A stretch of DNA of 64,000 nucleotides, taken from assembly GCA_021613335.1 (NCBI GenBank), contig JAJTWR010000479.1, forward strand, positions 558,001-622,000, given 5' to 3'. The notes under the pieces are model-generated. The model did no database searches and was not told where the DNA came from. It worked only from the letters and a program-made list of their open reading frames with translations. This DNA comes from Whitmania pigra. Taxonomy: Eukaryota > Annelida > Clitellata > Hirudinida > Haemopidae. Within the stretch, counting starts at the first letter, position 1; the number at the start of each line of letters is the position of its first letter. Position numbers and translations under genes: made by a program. Positions 28,772-39,100 of this stretch are shown here, one piece after another.

Positions 28772-29306
28772 CGGGGTTGAGGCGGAAACGTTTACCTTTT
28801 CGGGCACGGGTTCAAATATCGCTAGAGTTATTAGTTATATAGGCAATTCGCAGGAGGGAGGCGACGCGGGTTTTATCGGCGATATAGACGAGCTGAGGAT
28901 TTGGAACAGAGCTCGTACTGCCGCTGAAATTAAAGCGAGCTGCGCAGCGATTATTATCCCTAAAAACCACCCTGATTTACTGGCTTATTATGATTTTAAC
29001 CAAGGGATAGCCGAAGGGGATAACAGCGCTATCAGCCGCCTTAATAATAATAAAGATGAATCGCTTTATGCTACCCTTAACGGTTTTACTCTAAACGGGG
29101 CAATTAGTAATTTTGTGGGCAGTTTAAAATTGGTTCCTCCTGTGGCCGTAGCGGCCGATAACATAAGCTTTATTTCATTTAAGGCTAAATGGGTTGCAGG
29201 TACGGGTTCATCGCCAGGGGCAACTAAATATTTTATAGAAGTATCAACCGACCCTACTTTTGCCGACGCCGCTAAATTTGTAGCAGGCTATCAAAACAGA
29301 GCGTAG
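28584..29306 (+). CDS. Giant protein fragment 6: end of LamG 9 and an FN3 start
   Basis: Meaningful from about 28740 (LRVYVNGVEAETFTFSG): the LamG 9 tail, DELRIWNRARTAAEIKASC, YYDFNQGIAEGDN and the next FN3. A deletion at about 29300 (CAGAGCGTAGG versus CAGAGACGTAGG) produces the TAG. The true frame then stays open without a start codon to the next fragment, covering two FN3 domains. Confidence 0.6.
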   Translation: MLINPTQNCGARVCMFVATKNCMADLAMAQVGENIPQQRMCCNRLVEPRCSNFSDGILRVYVNGVEAETFTFSGTGSNIARVISYIGNSQEGGDAGFIGDIDELRIWNRARTAAEIKASCAAIIIPKNHPDLLAYYDFNQGIAEGDNSAISRLNNNKDESLYATLNGFTLNGAISNFVGSLKLVPPVAVAADNISFISFKAKWVAGTGSSPGATKYFIEVSTDPTFADAAKFVAGYQNRA

Positions 29307-29749
29307 GCTCGGTTACCGAAACTACGGTAGATTGGGTTAGCCAGAATACGGATTATTATTACCGGGTTAGGGCGGGTTATGATAACCCATGGTATCATCC
29401 GAGCGTTTATTCAAACTCCATAACGGTAAAAACGCTACCAGTACCTGTTGTTAGGGCTGATGATGCCGCAGAGGTTACTCCGGTTTCGTTTAAGGCAAAA
29501 TGGCAAGCTCTTACCGGGGTCGCGGTAGAAAAATATATTTTAGAAGTAGCCAGAGATCCCGGGTTTACACAACCGGTACGCAATTTCCAAAACAAGGCGA
29601 TAGAGAATGATAAAACTTCTTTTGAGGTAAACGGCTTAAATCCCGGAACTGTTTATTATTATCGGCTTAAGGCAATAGTTGGGGGGGGTCCCGGCGCGGC
29701 CGGCAATGCTATAACCGTAACAACGCCGGCTCTTGGCTTAGGCAACGCT

Positions 29750-30940
29750 TTGAATTTTAACGGGGGGCAAACCCTAACGATTGCTAACGGGGGGCTTGCT
29801 TTCAGTAGCAACGCGTGGACAGAGGAGATGTGGATAAAACTGCCTTCTGCCGACGCTGCTGGCAGTCAGCTCAAGGCCCTTTTGTCAAATGCTAATCAAT
29901 CCGACACAAAATTGCGGGGCCCGAGTATGTATGTTCGTGGCAACAAAAAATTGCATGGCGGATTTGGCGATGGCACAAGTTGGCGAGAATATACCACAAC
30001 AGAGGATGTGTTGCAACCGGGCTCGTGGAACCACGTTGCTCAAACTTTTTCCGACGGTATCCTTCGGGTTTACGTTAACGGGGTTGAGGCGGAAACGTTT
30101 ACCTTTTCGGGCACGGGTTCAAATATCGCTAGAGTTATTAGTTATATAGGCAATTCGCTGGAGAGAGCCGACGCGGCTTTTATCGGCGATATAGACGAGC
30201 TGAGGATTTGGAACAGAGCTCGTACTGCCGCTGAAATTAAAGCGAGCTGCGCGACTATTACCTCCAAAGACGACGCTAATTTACTGGCTTATTATGATTT
30301 TAACCAAGGGATAGCCGAAGGGGATAACAGCGGTATCAGCCGCCTTAATAATAATAAAGGTGAATCGCCTTATGCTACCTTTAACGGTTTTACTCTAAAC
30401 GGGGCAATTAGTAATTTTGTGGGCAGTTTAAAATTGGTTCCTCCTGCGGCTTTAGCGGCCGATAACATAAGCTTTATTTCATTTAAGGCTAAATGGACGG
30501 CGGGTACGGGCTCATCGCCAACGGCAAATAAATATTTTATAGACGTATCAACCGACGCTACTTTTGCCGACGCCGCTAAATTTGTAGCAGGCTATCAAAA
30601 CAAAGAAGTAGGCAATGTTACCGAAATTACGGTAGATGGGCTTAGCCAGAATACGAAATATTATTACCGGGTTAGGGCGGGTTATGATAACCCATGGTAT
30701 CATCCGAGCGCTAATTCAAACTCCATAACGGTAAAAACGCAATTAGTGCCTGTTGTTTGGGCTGTTGATGCCGCAGAGATTACTCCGGTTTCGTTTAAGG
30801 CAAAATGGCAAGCTCTTACCGGGGTCGCGGTAGAAAAATATATTTTAGAAGTAGCCAGAGATGCTAGTTTTACAATCGCGGTACGGAATTATGGGAATAA
30901 GGATGTTGGCGCTCAAACATCTTTTGAGGTATCGGCTTAA
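29750..30940 (+). CDS. Giant protein fragment 7: LamG 10 with two FN3 domains
   Basis: LamG 10 is intact here from first to last strand, so this copy is the best reference for the 29-31 kb modules. FN3 domains follow. A single G deletion near 30933 (GTATCGGCTTAA versus GTATCGGGCTTAA) gives the TAA. The frame continues as the short open stretch 31051-31236 (start of LamG 11) until another deletion near 31236. Confidence 0.65.
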   Translation: MNFNGGQTLTIANGGLAFSSNAWTEEMWIKLPSADAAGSQLKALLSNANQSDTKLRGPSMYVRGNKKLHGGFGDGTSWREYTTTEDVLQPGSWNHVAQTFSDGILRVYVNGVEAETFTFSGTGSNIARVISYIGNSLERADAAFIGDIDELRIWNRARTAAEIKASCATITSKDDANLLAYYDFNQGIAEGDNSGISRLNNNKGESPYATFNGFTLNGAISNFVGSLKLVPPAALAADNISFISFKAKWTAGTGSSPTANKYFIDVSTDATFADAAKFVAGYQNKEVGNVTEITVDGLSQNTKYYYRVRAGYDNPWYHPSANSNSITVKTQLVPVVWAVDAAEITPVSFKAKWQALTGVAVEKYILEVARDASFTIAVRNYGNKDVGAQTSFEVSA

Positions 30941-31250
30941 ATCCCGGAACTGTTTATTATTATCGGCTTAAGGCAATAGTTGGGGGGCTTCCCGGCGCGG
31001 CCGGCAATCGTGTCCAAGTAACAACGCCGGCTCTTGGCTTAGGCAACGCTTTGAATTTTAACGGGGGGCAAACCCTAACGATTGCTAACGGGGGGCTTGC
31101 TTTCAGTAGCAACGCGTGGACAGAGGAGATGTGGATAAAACTGCCTTCTGCCGACGCTGCTGGCAGTCAGCTCAAGGCCCTTTTGTCAAATGCTAATCAA
31201 TCCGACACAAAATTGCGGGGCCCGAGTATGTATGTTTTGGCAACAAAAAA

Positions 31251-34200
31251 TTGCATGGCGGATTTGGCGATGGCACAAGTTGGCGAGAATATACCACAAC
31301 AGAGGATGTGTTGCAACCGGGCTCGTGGAACCACGTTGCTCAAACTTTTTCCGACGGTATCCTTCGGGTTTACGTTAACGGGGTTGAGGCGGAAACGTTT
31401 ACCTTTTCGGGCACGGGTTCAAATATCGCTAGAGTTATTAGTTATATAGGCAATTCGCAGGAGGGAGCCGACGCGGCTTTTATCGGCGATATAGACGAGC
31501 TGAGGATTTGGAACAGAGCTCGTACTGCCGCTGAAATTAAAGCGAGCTGCGCGACTATTACCTCCAAAGACGACGCTAATTTACTGGCTTATTATGATTT
31601 TAACCAAGGGATAGCCGAAGGGGATAACAGCGGTATCAGCCGCCTTAATAATAATAAAGGTGAATCGCCTTATGCTACCTTTAACGGTTTTACCCTAAAC
31701 GGGGCAATTAGTAATTTTGTGGGCAGTTTAAAATTGGTTCCTCCTGCGGCTTTAGCGGCCGATAACATAAGCTTTATTTCATTTAAGGCTAAATGGACGG
31801 CGGGTACGGGCTCATCGCCAACGGCAAATAAATATTTTATAGACGTATCAACCGACGCTACTTTTGCCGACGCCGCTAAATTTGTAGCAGGCTACCAAAA
31901 CAGAGACGTAGGCTCGGTTACCGAAACTACGGTAGATGGGCTTAGCCAGAATACGGATTATTATTACCGGGTTAGGGCGGGTTATGATAACCCATGGTAT
32001 CATCCGAGCGCTAATTCAAACTCCATAACGGTAAAAACGCAATCAGTGCCTGTTGTTACGACTGTTGATGCCGAAGAGATTACTCCGGTTTCCTTTAAGG
32101 CAAAATGGCAAGCTCTTACCGGGGTCGCGGTAGAAAAATATATTTTAGAAGTAGCCAGAGACCGTTTTTTTACAAAATTTGTGCGCGGTTATGATAATCT
32201 GCCGGTAACGGCCACTGCAACCTCTTTAATGGTAAACGGTTTAAATCCTGATACTACTTATTATTACAGAGTTAGAGCCATAGTAGGTGGTTTTGAGGGA
32301 AAATTCAAAAATATTGTATCTATAAAAACGAAATCATTAGAAAAATTAGGAAATTATTTAAATTTTGATAAGAATGATAATTTTGTTACCATATCGGCAA
32401 GGGGTCTTAACCTTCCGCAGACAGGGTGGACAGAAGAGATGTGGGTTTATTTGCCTGCCACAGTCGGCTCTGGCGTTGAGGGCTTGATAGGCGGCGATGA
32501 TATGATTAATGAGTCGCAAAGAGGACCTTTCCTTCAAATACTTGATGGCGTTCATTTGCAAGGGGGTTGGGATGATCAGGTAATTTGTGAGGTTAGAGAT
32601 GTGCTCACCCCGGGCGCCTGGAACCACATTGCCCAAAGTTATGATGGAACCACATTAACAGCTTACGTTAACGGCAAAAAGATGGTTACCAACTCTGCCC
32701 CTGGTAACGCCAACCCGATTAAATATCTTGGTCGAAAAATTAACGGTTCTACCGCATACTTTAAAGGGTCTATAGACGAGTTTAGAATTTGGAACCGCGC
32801 CCTTAGCGAGACTGAAATCAGTAACAGTTGTACAACTACGGTTAACAAAGATCACTCTGATTTACTGGTTTATTACGATTTTAATCAAGGAATAGCCGAA
32901 GGGGGTAATACCGCTATCGACAGCCTTATTGATAATAAAAAGACATATAACGGCGCGCTTAATAACTTTGGTAAAACCGGCCAAAAGTCTAATTTTTTGG
33001 GCAGTTTAAAATTAGTTCCCCCCGTGGCCACTGATGCAACCGGGATAGCCTACAATTCGTTTAGGGCTAACTGGCAAGCGCCCCAAGGCTCATCGCCAAC
33101 GGCAAGTAAATATTTTTTAGAAGTATCAACCGACAAAACTTTTACCGACCCCGGTAAGTTTGTATTCCGTAGGATATTATTAGCAGATTATCCTTATCAG
33201 GAGATATCTAATAAGATTAATTTGAATACTACTTATTATTACAGGGTTAGAGCAGGGTATGATAACCCATGGTATCACCCTAGCGTTTATTCAAACGTAG
33301 CGTCTCTAACAACTTCCCCCATACCGTCTCTTACGGCAAAAGATGCTGATAATATCACACAGAGAAGTTTTTCGGCAAAATGGCAAGATCCGTCACAACC
33401 AAAGGCAGAAGATTATGTTATAGAAGTAGCCACTGACCCGGGTTTTATCCGAAAAGTGAGCGGTTATGAACAAAAGATCGTAAAGGGGAGAAGAATCCAG
33501 GATGATTGTGATTACATGGTAGTAGGTTTATCCCCCGATTTTACATATTATTACAGAGTTAGCGCGAGAGCAGGCAATGTTACCGGCACAGCCAGCAATT
33601 CTATAGCGGTAAAAACAAGGCCTTTAAAAGGATTTGGAAATAATTTAAGTTTTACCGGCGCCGAAGTCCTTAATATTGCTAATGGCGGAATTTCTTTTCC
33701 TCAAAAAACAGGAGAAGAAGAATGGACCCAAGAAATGTGGATATATTTACCTTCTAGTGTTACTGCAACAACGGACGGTAAACGTCAAAATCTTCTGGTG
33801 TCTGATGTTGCTGATGAAAAACTTAGAGGCCCTATTATGTATATCCTTGACGGTACAAAATTAGGGGGCAGTTATGGCGATGGTACAATGTTGCGCCAAT
33901 ATTCAACAGAAAAAGAAGTGTTGCAACCGGGCGTCTGGAATCACATTGCCCAATGTTTTTTAGAGGGCAATTTAAGAATATTAGTTAACGGCGAGATTGT
34001 TCAAACTTTTAATTTTCCTAAATTATCTCCCAACAATAAAGTTACTCATATAGGAAATATACCCGGCGCTCCTGAAAGTTCGGGTTTCAAAGGTAAAATA
34101 GATGAAGTTAAGTTTTGGACTTACAGCCGCATTTATCCGAAGGGAAGTGGAGATTTAGAAAATCTGATAGTAAACTCTTATTTATACATCGTGCCAAAAC

Positions 34201-34832
34201 AAGAGATTAATCGGGACAATGAATTATTGCTTTATTATGATTTTAACCAAGGGGTAGCCGGGGGCGATAATAGGAATATCAAAGCGGTCTACAATAACGT
34301 TAATAAGACTAAGAATAAATACGCAAACTTTAATAACTTTTTTGCCTTAACAGGCAATGACGGCAATTTTGGAGGAGACCTAATGCTGAAGGCTCCTGTA
34401 GCTCTCCCTGCGGATAACATAGGCAGCGTCTCCTTTAAAGCCGTTTGGGAAGCCGGATCAAACTCAACGCCAACGGCAAATAAATATTTTATAGACGTAT
34501 CAACCGACCCAACCTTTGCCGACGCTGCTCAATTTGTAAAAGGCTACGAAAATAAAAATGCAGACAATGTTACCAGTTTAGATGTAACCGGTCTTAAACG
34601 AGGTATTAAGTATTATTACAGGGTTAGAGCGGGTTATAACGATCCATGGTATCACCCCAGCGTTAGTTCAAACAGCATAACGGTAACAACTTTATTTGAA
34701 AGCAATAATATTACCCTTGCTGACAAACGACGTAAAAACTTATGGAGATGCTCCTTATCAGCTGGCGGTATCAAGTTCGGGTACGGGGGCATATATTATA
34801 TACCATTACTGCCGGCGATGCGGTTTCGGTAA
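31251..34832 (+). CDS. Giant protein fragment 8: LamG 11-13 with FN3 domains
   Basis: A 3.6-kb clean frame holding the rest of LamG 11, FN3 pairs, LamG 12 (from about 32343), two FN3, the divergent LamG 13 (from about 33637) and one FN3. Sequence from about 32160 on is unique in the window, and it is uninterrupted there. Two apparent one-base insertions near 34725 and 34790, in the first MBG-like domain, end this frame. Confidence 0.7.
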   Translation: MHGGFGDGTSWREYTTTEDVLQPGSWNHVAQTFSDGILRVYVNGVEAETFTFSGTGSNIARVISYIGNSQEGADAAFIGDIDELRIWNRARTAAEIKASCATITSKDDANLLAYYDFNQGIAEGDNSGISRLNNNKGESPYATFNGFTLNGAISNFVGSLKLVPPAALAADNISFISFKAKWTAGTGSSPTANKYFIDVSTDATFADAAKFVAGYQNRDVGSVTETTVDGLSQNTDYYYRVRAGYDNPWYHPSANSNSITVKTQSVPVVTTVDAEEITPVSFKAKWQALTGVAVEKYILEVARDRFFTKFVRGYDNLPVTATATSLMVNGLNPDTTYYYRVRAIVGGFEGKFKNIVSIKTKSLEKLGNYLNFDKNDNFVTISARGLNLPQTGWTEEMWVYLPATVGSGVEGLIGGDDMINESQRGPFLQILDGVHLQGGWDDQVICEVRDVLTPGAWNHIAQSYDGTTLTAYVNGKKMVTNSAPGNANPIKYLGRKINGSTAYFKGSIDEFRIWNRALSETEISNSCTTTVNKDHSDLLVYYDFNQGIAEGGNTAIDSLIDNKKTYNGALNNFGKTGQKSNFLGSLKLVPPVATDATGIAYNSFRANWQAPQGSSPTASKYFLEVSTDKTFTDPGKFVFRRILLADYPYQEISNKINLNTTYYYRVRAGYDNPWYHPSVYSNVASLTTSPIPSLTAKDADNITQRSFSAKWQDPSQPKAEDYVIEVATDPGFIRKVSGYEQKIVKGRRIQDDCDYMVVGLSPDFTYYYRVSARAGNVTGTASNSIAVKTRPLKGFGNNLSFTGAEVLNIANGGISFPQKTGEEEWTQEMWIYLPSSVTATTDGKRQNLLVSDVADEKLRGPIMYILDGTKLGGSYGDGTMLRQYSTEKEVLQPGVWNHIAQCFLEGNLRILVNGEIVQTFNFPKLSPNNKVTHIGNIPGAPESSGFKGKIDEVKFWTYSRIYPKGSGDLENLIVNSYLYIVPKQEINRDNELLLYYDFNQGVAGGDNRNIKAVYNNVNKTKNKYANFNNFFALTGNDGNFGGDLMLKAPVALPADNIGSVSFKAVWEAGSNSTPTANKYFIDVSTDPTFADAAQFVKGYENKNADNVTSLDVTGLKRGIKYYYRVRAGYNDPWYHPSVSSNSITVTTLFESNNITLADKRRKNLWRCSLSAGGIKFGYGGIYYIPLLPAMRFR

Positions 34833-36136
34833 GTAATACCGGGCAGATAACCATTTTAAAAGCGGGTACCGCTACCATTGTTGTTACCCAAGCTGCAGAC
34901 GCTGTTTATGGTTCGGCCGGCCCCGTTAATCAAACCATTACGGTTCTACCTAAAGCCTTAATTGTTACTGCTACAGCAAAAAAACCGGAAAGAGTATATG
35001 ACGGCACCGACGGAGCCGACGTAACCCTTTCGATAAGCGGAGTGATTAACGGAGATGAGGTAATGGCTACCGCCCAAAGAGCAACTTTTGATAACAAAAA
35101 GATAGGCGTCGCTAAAACCATCACCGTAATCGGGATTACCCTTTCAGGAGCAAAAGCAAGCAATTATGTGCTTGCTAATACGTCTACCACAACAGCTACC
35201 ATTACCGCCAGGCCTGTAAGGGTTATTCTATCGGCTAAAAATAAGCCTTATGACGGCAATTCTCGAGCTGAGGGGGATTTATATATTGACGGTCAAATCT
35301 ATGGTGACGATGTTAGGGCTTTAGCCGTTAGTACTTTATTTGATAACAAGGATATCGGATTTAATAAAGTTGTAACGGCGAGCGGTATCTCCTTAGAGGG
35401 TTCAGACGGGGGGAATTATGAGTTAACCGCTACTACAGCCACCTCTACGGCGAACATTACCAGGAACGGGGTTACGGTAACGATTAATAAGGTATTTTCT
35501 AAAGTTTATGACGGCAACAGTAGCGCGAGCGCCACTTTTGATATTACCGGTTTATCGTCCGGGGAAACGCTGAGGTTAATTTCTGCGGATGTTACTTTTG
35601 AGGATAAGAAAGTTGGCTCGGGTAAACCTGTAAGGGCTACTAATTTTAAGTTTAGCGACGCTAATTATTCGGCGTTTAATTCTTGGGCCACTTCTACGGG
35701 GAATATTACCGCCAGGCCTGTAGGGGTTATTCTTACGGCTAACGATAAGCCCTATGACGGCAATGCGGAAGCTAGCGGGACGTTACGTATTGACGGTCAA
35801 ATTTCCGGTGACGATGTTAGGGCTTTAGCCGTTAGTACTTTATTTGATAACAAGGAGGTCGGGGTCAATAAAGTTGTAACGTCGAGCGTTATCTCCTTAG
35901 ATGGTTTAGACAAAGGGAATTATAATTTAACCAATACCAGCGCTACCTCTGCGGCGAGCATTACCGGTAAGGGGGTTACGGTAACGATTAATAAGGTATT
36001 TTCTAAAGTTTATGACGGCAACAGTAGCGCGAGCGCAACGTTTAATATCATCGGTTTATCGTCCGGAGCAACCCTCGCGGTAATTTTGCGGATGTTACTT
36101 TTTCCGATAAGCATGTTGGGGATAACAAAGTTGTAA
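34742..36136 (+). CDS. Giant protein fragment 9: MBG-like domain and first YDG domains
   Basis: Meaningful from about 34795 (YTITAGDAVSVSNTGQIT). A first divergent YDG domain (KKPERVYDGTDGADV) comes next, then repeat-unit domains a-d, each with the KxYDGN signature and the closing xTGNIT/SxASIT. The ATG is internal and out of register with the first residues. A one-base deletion near 36088 (GTAATTTTGCGG versus GTAATTTCTGCGG) ends it. Confidence 0.65.
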   Translation: MEMLLISWRYQVRVRGHILYTITAGDAVSVSNTGQITILKAGTATIVVTQAADAVYGSAGPVNQTITVLPKALIVTATAKKPERVYDGTDGADVTLSISGVINGDEVMATAQRATFDNKKIGVAKTITVIGITLSGAKASNYVLANTSTTTATITARPVRVILSAKNKPYDGNSRAEGDLYIDGQIYGDDVRALAVSTLFDNKDIGFNKVVTASGISLEGSDGGNYELTATTATSTANITRNGVTVTINKVFSKVYDGNSSASATFDITGLSSGETLRLISADVTFEDKKVGSGKPVRATNFKFSDANYSAFNSWATSTGNITARPVGVILTANDKPYDGNAEASGTLRIDGQISGDDVRALAVSTLFDNKEVGVNKVVTSSVISLDGLDKGNYNLTNTSATSAASITGKGVTVTINKVFSKVYDGNSSASATFNIIGLSSGATLAVILRMLLFPISMLGITKL

Positions 36137-39100
36137 GTGCTACTAATTTTAAGTTTAGCGACGCTAATTATTCGGCGTTTAATTCTACGGCTATTTCTAC
36201 GGGAAATATTAGCTCCAGGCCAGTAACGGTAACTTTGTCAGCTAAGGATAAGGTATATGACGGCAATTCGCAAGCTATCGGGGATTTACGTATTGACGGT
36301 CAAATTTCCGGGGACGATGTGTAAGGTCGGGGCCGGCAGTATTTTATTTGATAGCGGCTCTGTCGGGGTCAATAAAGTTGTAACGGCGCTCGGCATCTAC
36401 TTAAAAGGTTCAGAACGCGGCAATTATCAGTTGGCCAATACTATGCTATCTCTGCGGCTAGTATTACCGCTAACGGCTCAAGCGTTAGTATCGTTTTTAC
36501 AGCATCAAACAAAGAAAGTTTATGACGGGGGTGTTTCCGGTATGGGTTCTTTTGCGGTTACGGTTAACGGATCGTCGGTTGGGCTTACGGTAAAATCTGC
36601 CCGAATTATTTTTTCAGACAAGCATGCAGGCATCGGGAAGACGGTAACTGCGAGCGATATTATTTTAAGCGATGATAATTATATTTATAGGGGCTCTGTT
36701 AGCTCTCAGGCGAGTATTACCGCCAGGCCTGTAAGGGTTATTCTATCGGCTAAAAATAAGCCTTATGACGGCAATTCTCGAGCTGAGGGGGATTTATATA
36801 TTGACGGTCAAATCTATGGTGACGATGTTAGGGCTTTAGCCGTTAGTACTTTATTTGATAACAAGGATATCGGATTAATAAAGTTGTAACGGCGAGCGGT
36901 ATCTCCTTAGAGGGTTCAGACGGGGGGAATTATGAGTTAACCGCTACTACAGCCACCTCTACGGCGAACATTACCAGGAACGGGGTTACGGTAACGATTA
37001 ATAAGGTATTTTCTAAAGTTTATGACGGCAACAGTAGCGCGAGCGCCACTTTTGATATTACCGGTTTATCGTCCGGGACGAACGCTGAGGTTAATTTCTG
37101 CGGATGTTACTTTTGAGGATAAGAAAGTTGGCTCGGGTAAACTTGTAAGGGCTACTAATTTTAAGTTTAGCGACGCTAATTATTCGGCGTTTAATTCTTG
37201 GGCCACTTCTACGGGGAATATTACCGCCAAGCTGTAGGGGTTATTCTTACGGCTAACGATAAGCCCTATGACGGCAATGCGGAAGCTAGCGGGACGTTAC
37301 GTATTGACGGTCAAATTTCCGGTGACGATGTTAGGGCTTTAGCCGTTAGTACTTTATTTGATAACAAGGAGTCGGGGTCAATAAAGTTGTAACGTCGAGC
37401 GTTATCTCCTTAGATGGTTTAGACAAGGGAATTATAATTTAACCAATACCAGCGCTACCTCTGCGGCGAGCATTACCGGTAAGGGGGTTACGGTAACGAT
37501 TAATAAGGTATTTTCTAAAGTTTATGACGGCAACAGTAGCGCGAGCGCAACGTTTAATATCATCGGTTTATCGTCCGGAGCAACCCTCGCGGTAATTTCT
37601 GCGGATGTTACTTTTTCCGATAAGCATGTTGGGGATAACAAAGTTGTAAGTGCTACTAATTTTAAGTTTAGCGACGCTAATTATTCGGCGTTTAATTCTA
37701 CGGCTATTTCTACGGGAAATATTAGCTCCAGGCCAGTAACGGTAACTTTGTCAGCTAAGGATAAGGTATATGACGGCAATTCGCAAGCTATCGGGGATTT
37801 ACGTATTGACGGTCAAATTTCCGGGGACGATGTTAAGGTCGGGGCCGGCAGTATTTTATTTGATAGCGGCTCTGTCGGGGTCAATAAAGTTGTAACGGCG
37901 CTCGGCATCTACTTAAAAGGTTCAGAACGCGGCAATTATCAGTTGGCCAATACTACTGCTATCTCTGCGGCTAGTATTACCGCTAACGGCTCAAGCGTTA
38001 GTATCGTTTTTACAGCATCAAACAAAGTTTATGACGGGGGTGTTTCCGGTATGGGTTCTTTTGCGGTTACGGTTAACGGATCGTCGGTGGGCTTACGGTA
38101 AAATCTGCCCGAATTATTTTTTCAGACAAGCATGCAGGCATCGGGAAGACGGTAACTGCGAGCGATATTATTTTAAGCGATGATAATTATATTTATAGGG
38201 GCTCTGTTAGCTCTCAGGCGAGTATTACCGCCAAGCCTGTAAGGGTTATTCTATCGGCTAAAAATAAGCCTTATGACGGCAATTCTCGAGCTGAGGGGGA
38301 TTTATATATTGACGGTCAAATCTATGGTGACGATGTTAGGGCTTTCTCGAGGAGTATTTTATTTGATAACAAGGATATCGGATTTAATAAAGTTGTAACG
38401 GCGAGCGGTATCTCCTTAGAGGGTTCAGACGGGGGGAATTATGAGTTAACCGCTACTACAGCCACCTCTACGGCGAACATTACCAGGAACGGGGTTACGG
38501 TAACGATTAATAAGGTATTTTCTAAAGTTTATGACGGCAACAGTAGCGCGAGCGCCACTTTTGATATTACCGGTTTATCGTCCGGGGAAACGCTGAGGTT
38601 AATTTCTGCGGATGTTACTTTTGAGGATAAGAAAGTTGGCTCGGGTAAACTTGTAAGGGCTACTAATTTTAAGTTTAGCGACGCTAATTATTCGGCGTTT
38701 AATTCTTGGGCCACTTCTACGGGGAATATTACCGCCAGGCCTGTAGGGGTTATTCTTACGGCTAACGATAAGCCCTATGACGGCAATGCGGAAGCTAGCG
38801 GGACGTTACGTATTGACGGTCAAATTTCCGGTGACGATGTTAGGGCTTTAGCCGTTAGTACTTTATTTGATAACAAGGAGGTCGGGGTCAATAAAGTTGT
38901 AACGTCGAGCGTTATCTCCTTAGATGGTTTAGACAAAGGGAATTATAATTTAACCAATACCAGCGCTACCTCTGCGGCGAGCATTACCGGTAAGGGGGTT
39001 ACGGTAACGATTAATAAGGTATTTTCTAAAGTTTATGACGGCAACAGTAGCGCGAGCGCAACGTTTAATATCATCGGTTTATCGTCCGGAGCAACCCTCG

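Larger units (their letters stand above)
21721..32335 (+). repeat. LamG-FN3-FN3 module array (about 1.3 kb per unit)
   Basis: Eight consecutive modules of one LamG plus two FN3 domains. The three modules starting near 28433, 29739 and 31042 are almost identical: their shared LamG start recurs at 28456, 29761 and 31062, spacings of 1305 and 1301 bp. Earlier modules (21.7, 23.1, 25.8 and 27.1 kb) share a second LamG type (SGAATREFQALFTNGS). This indicates recent unequal amplification of two module types. Confidence 0.8.

Noticed and set aside
18376..34832. Several separate surface-protein genes instead of one
   Set aside because: None of the later frames has a signal peptide or ribosome-binding site. 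Domain boundaries continue across each break, and sister copies show the exact missing base.
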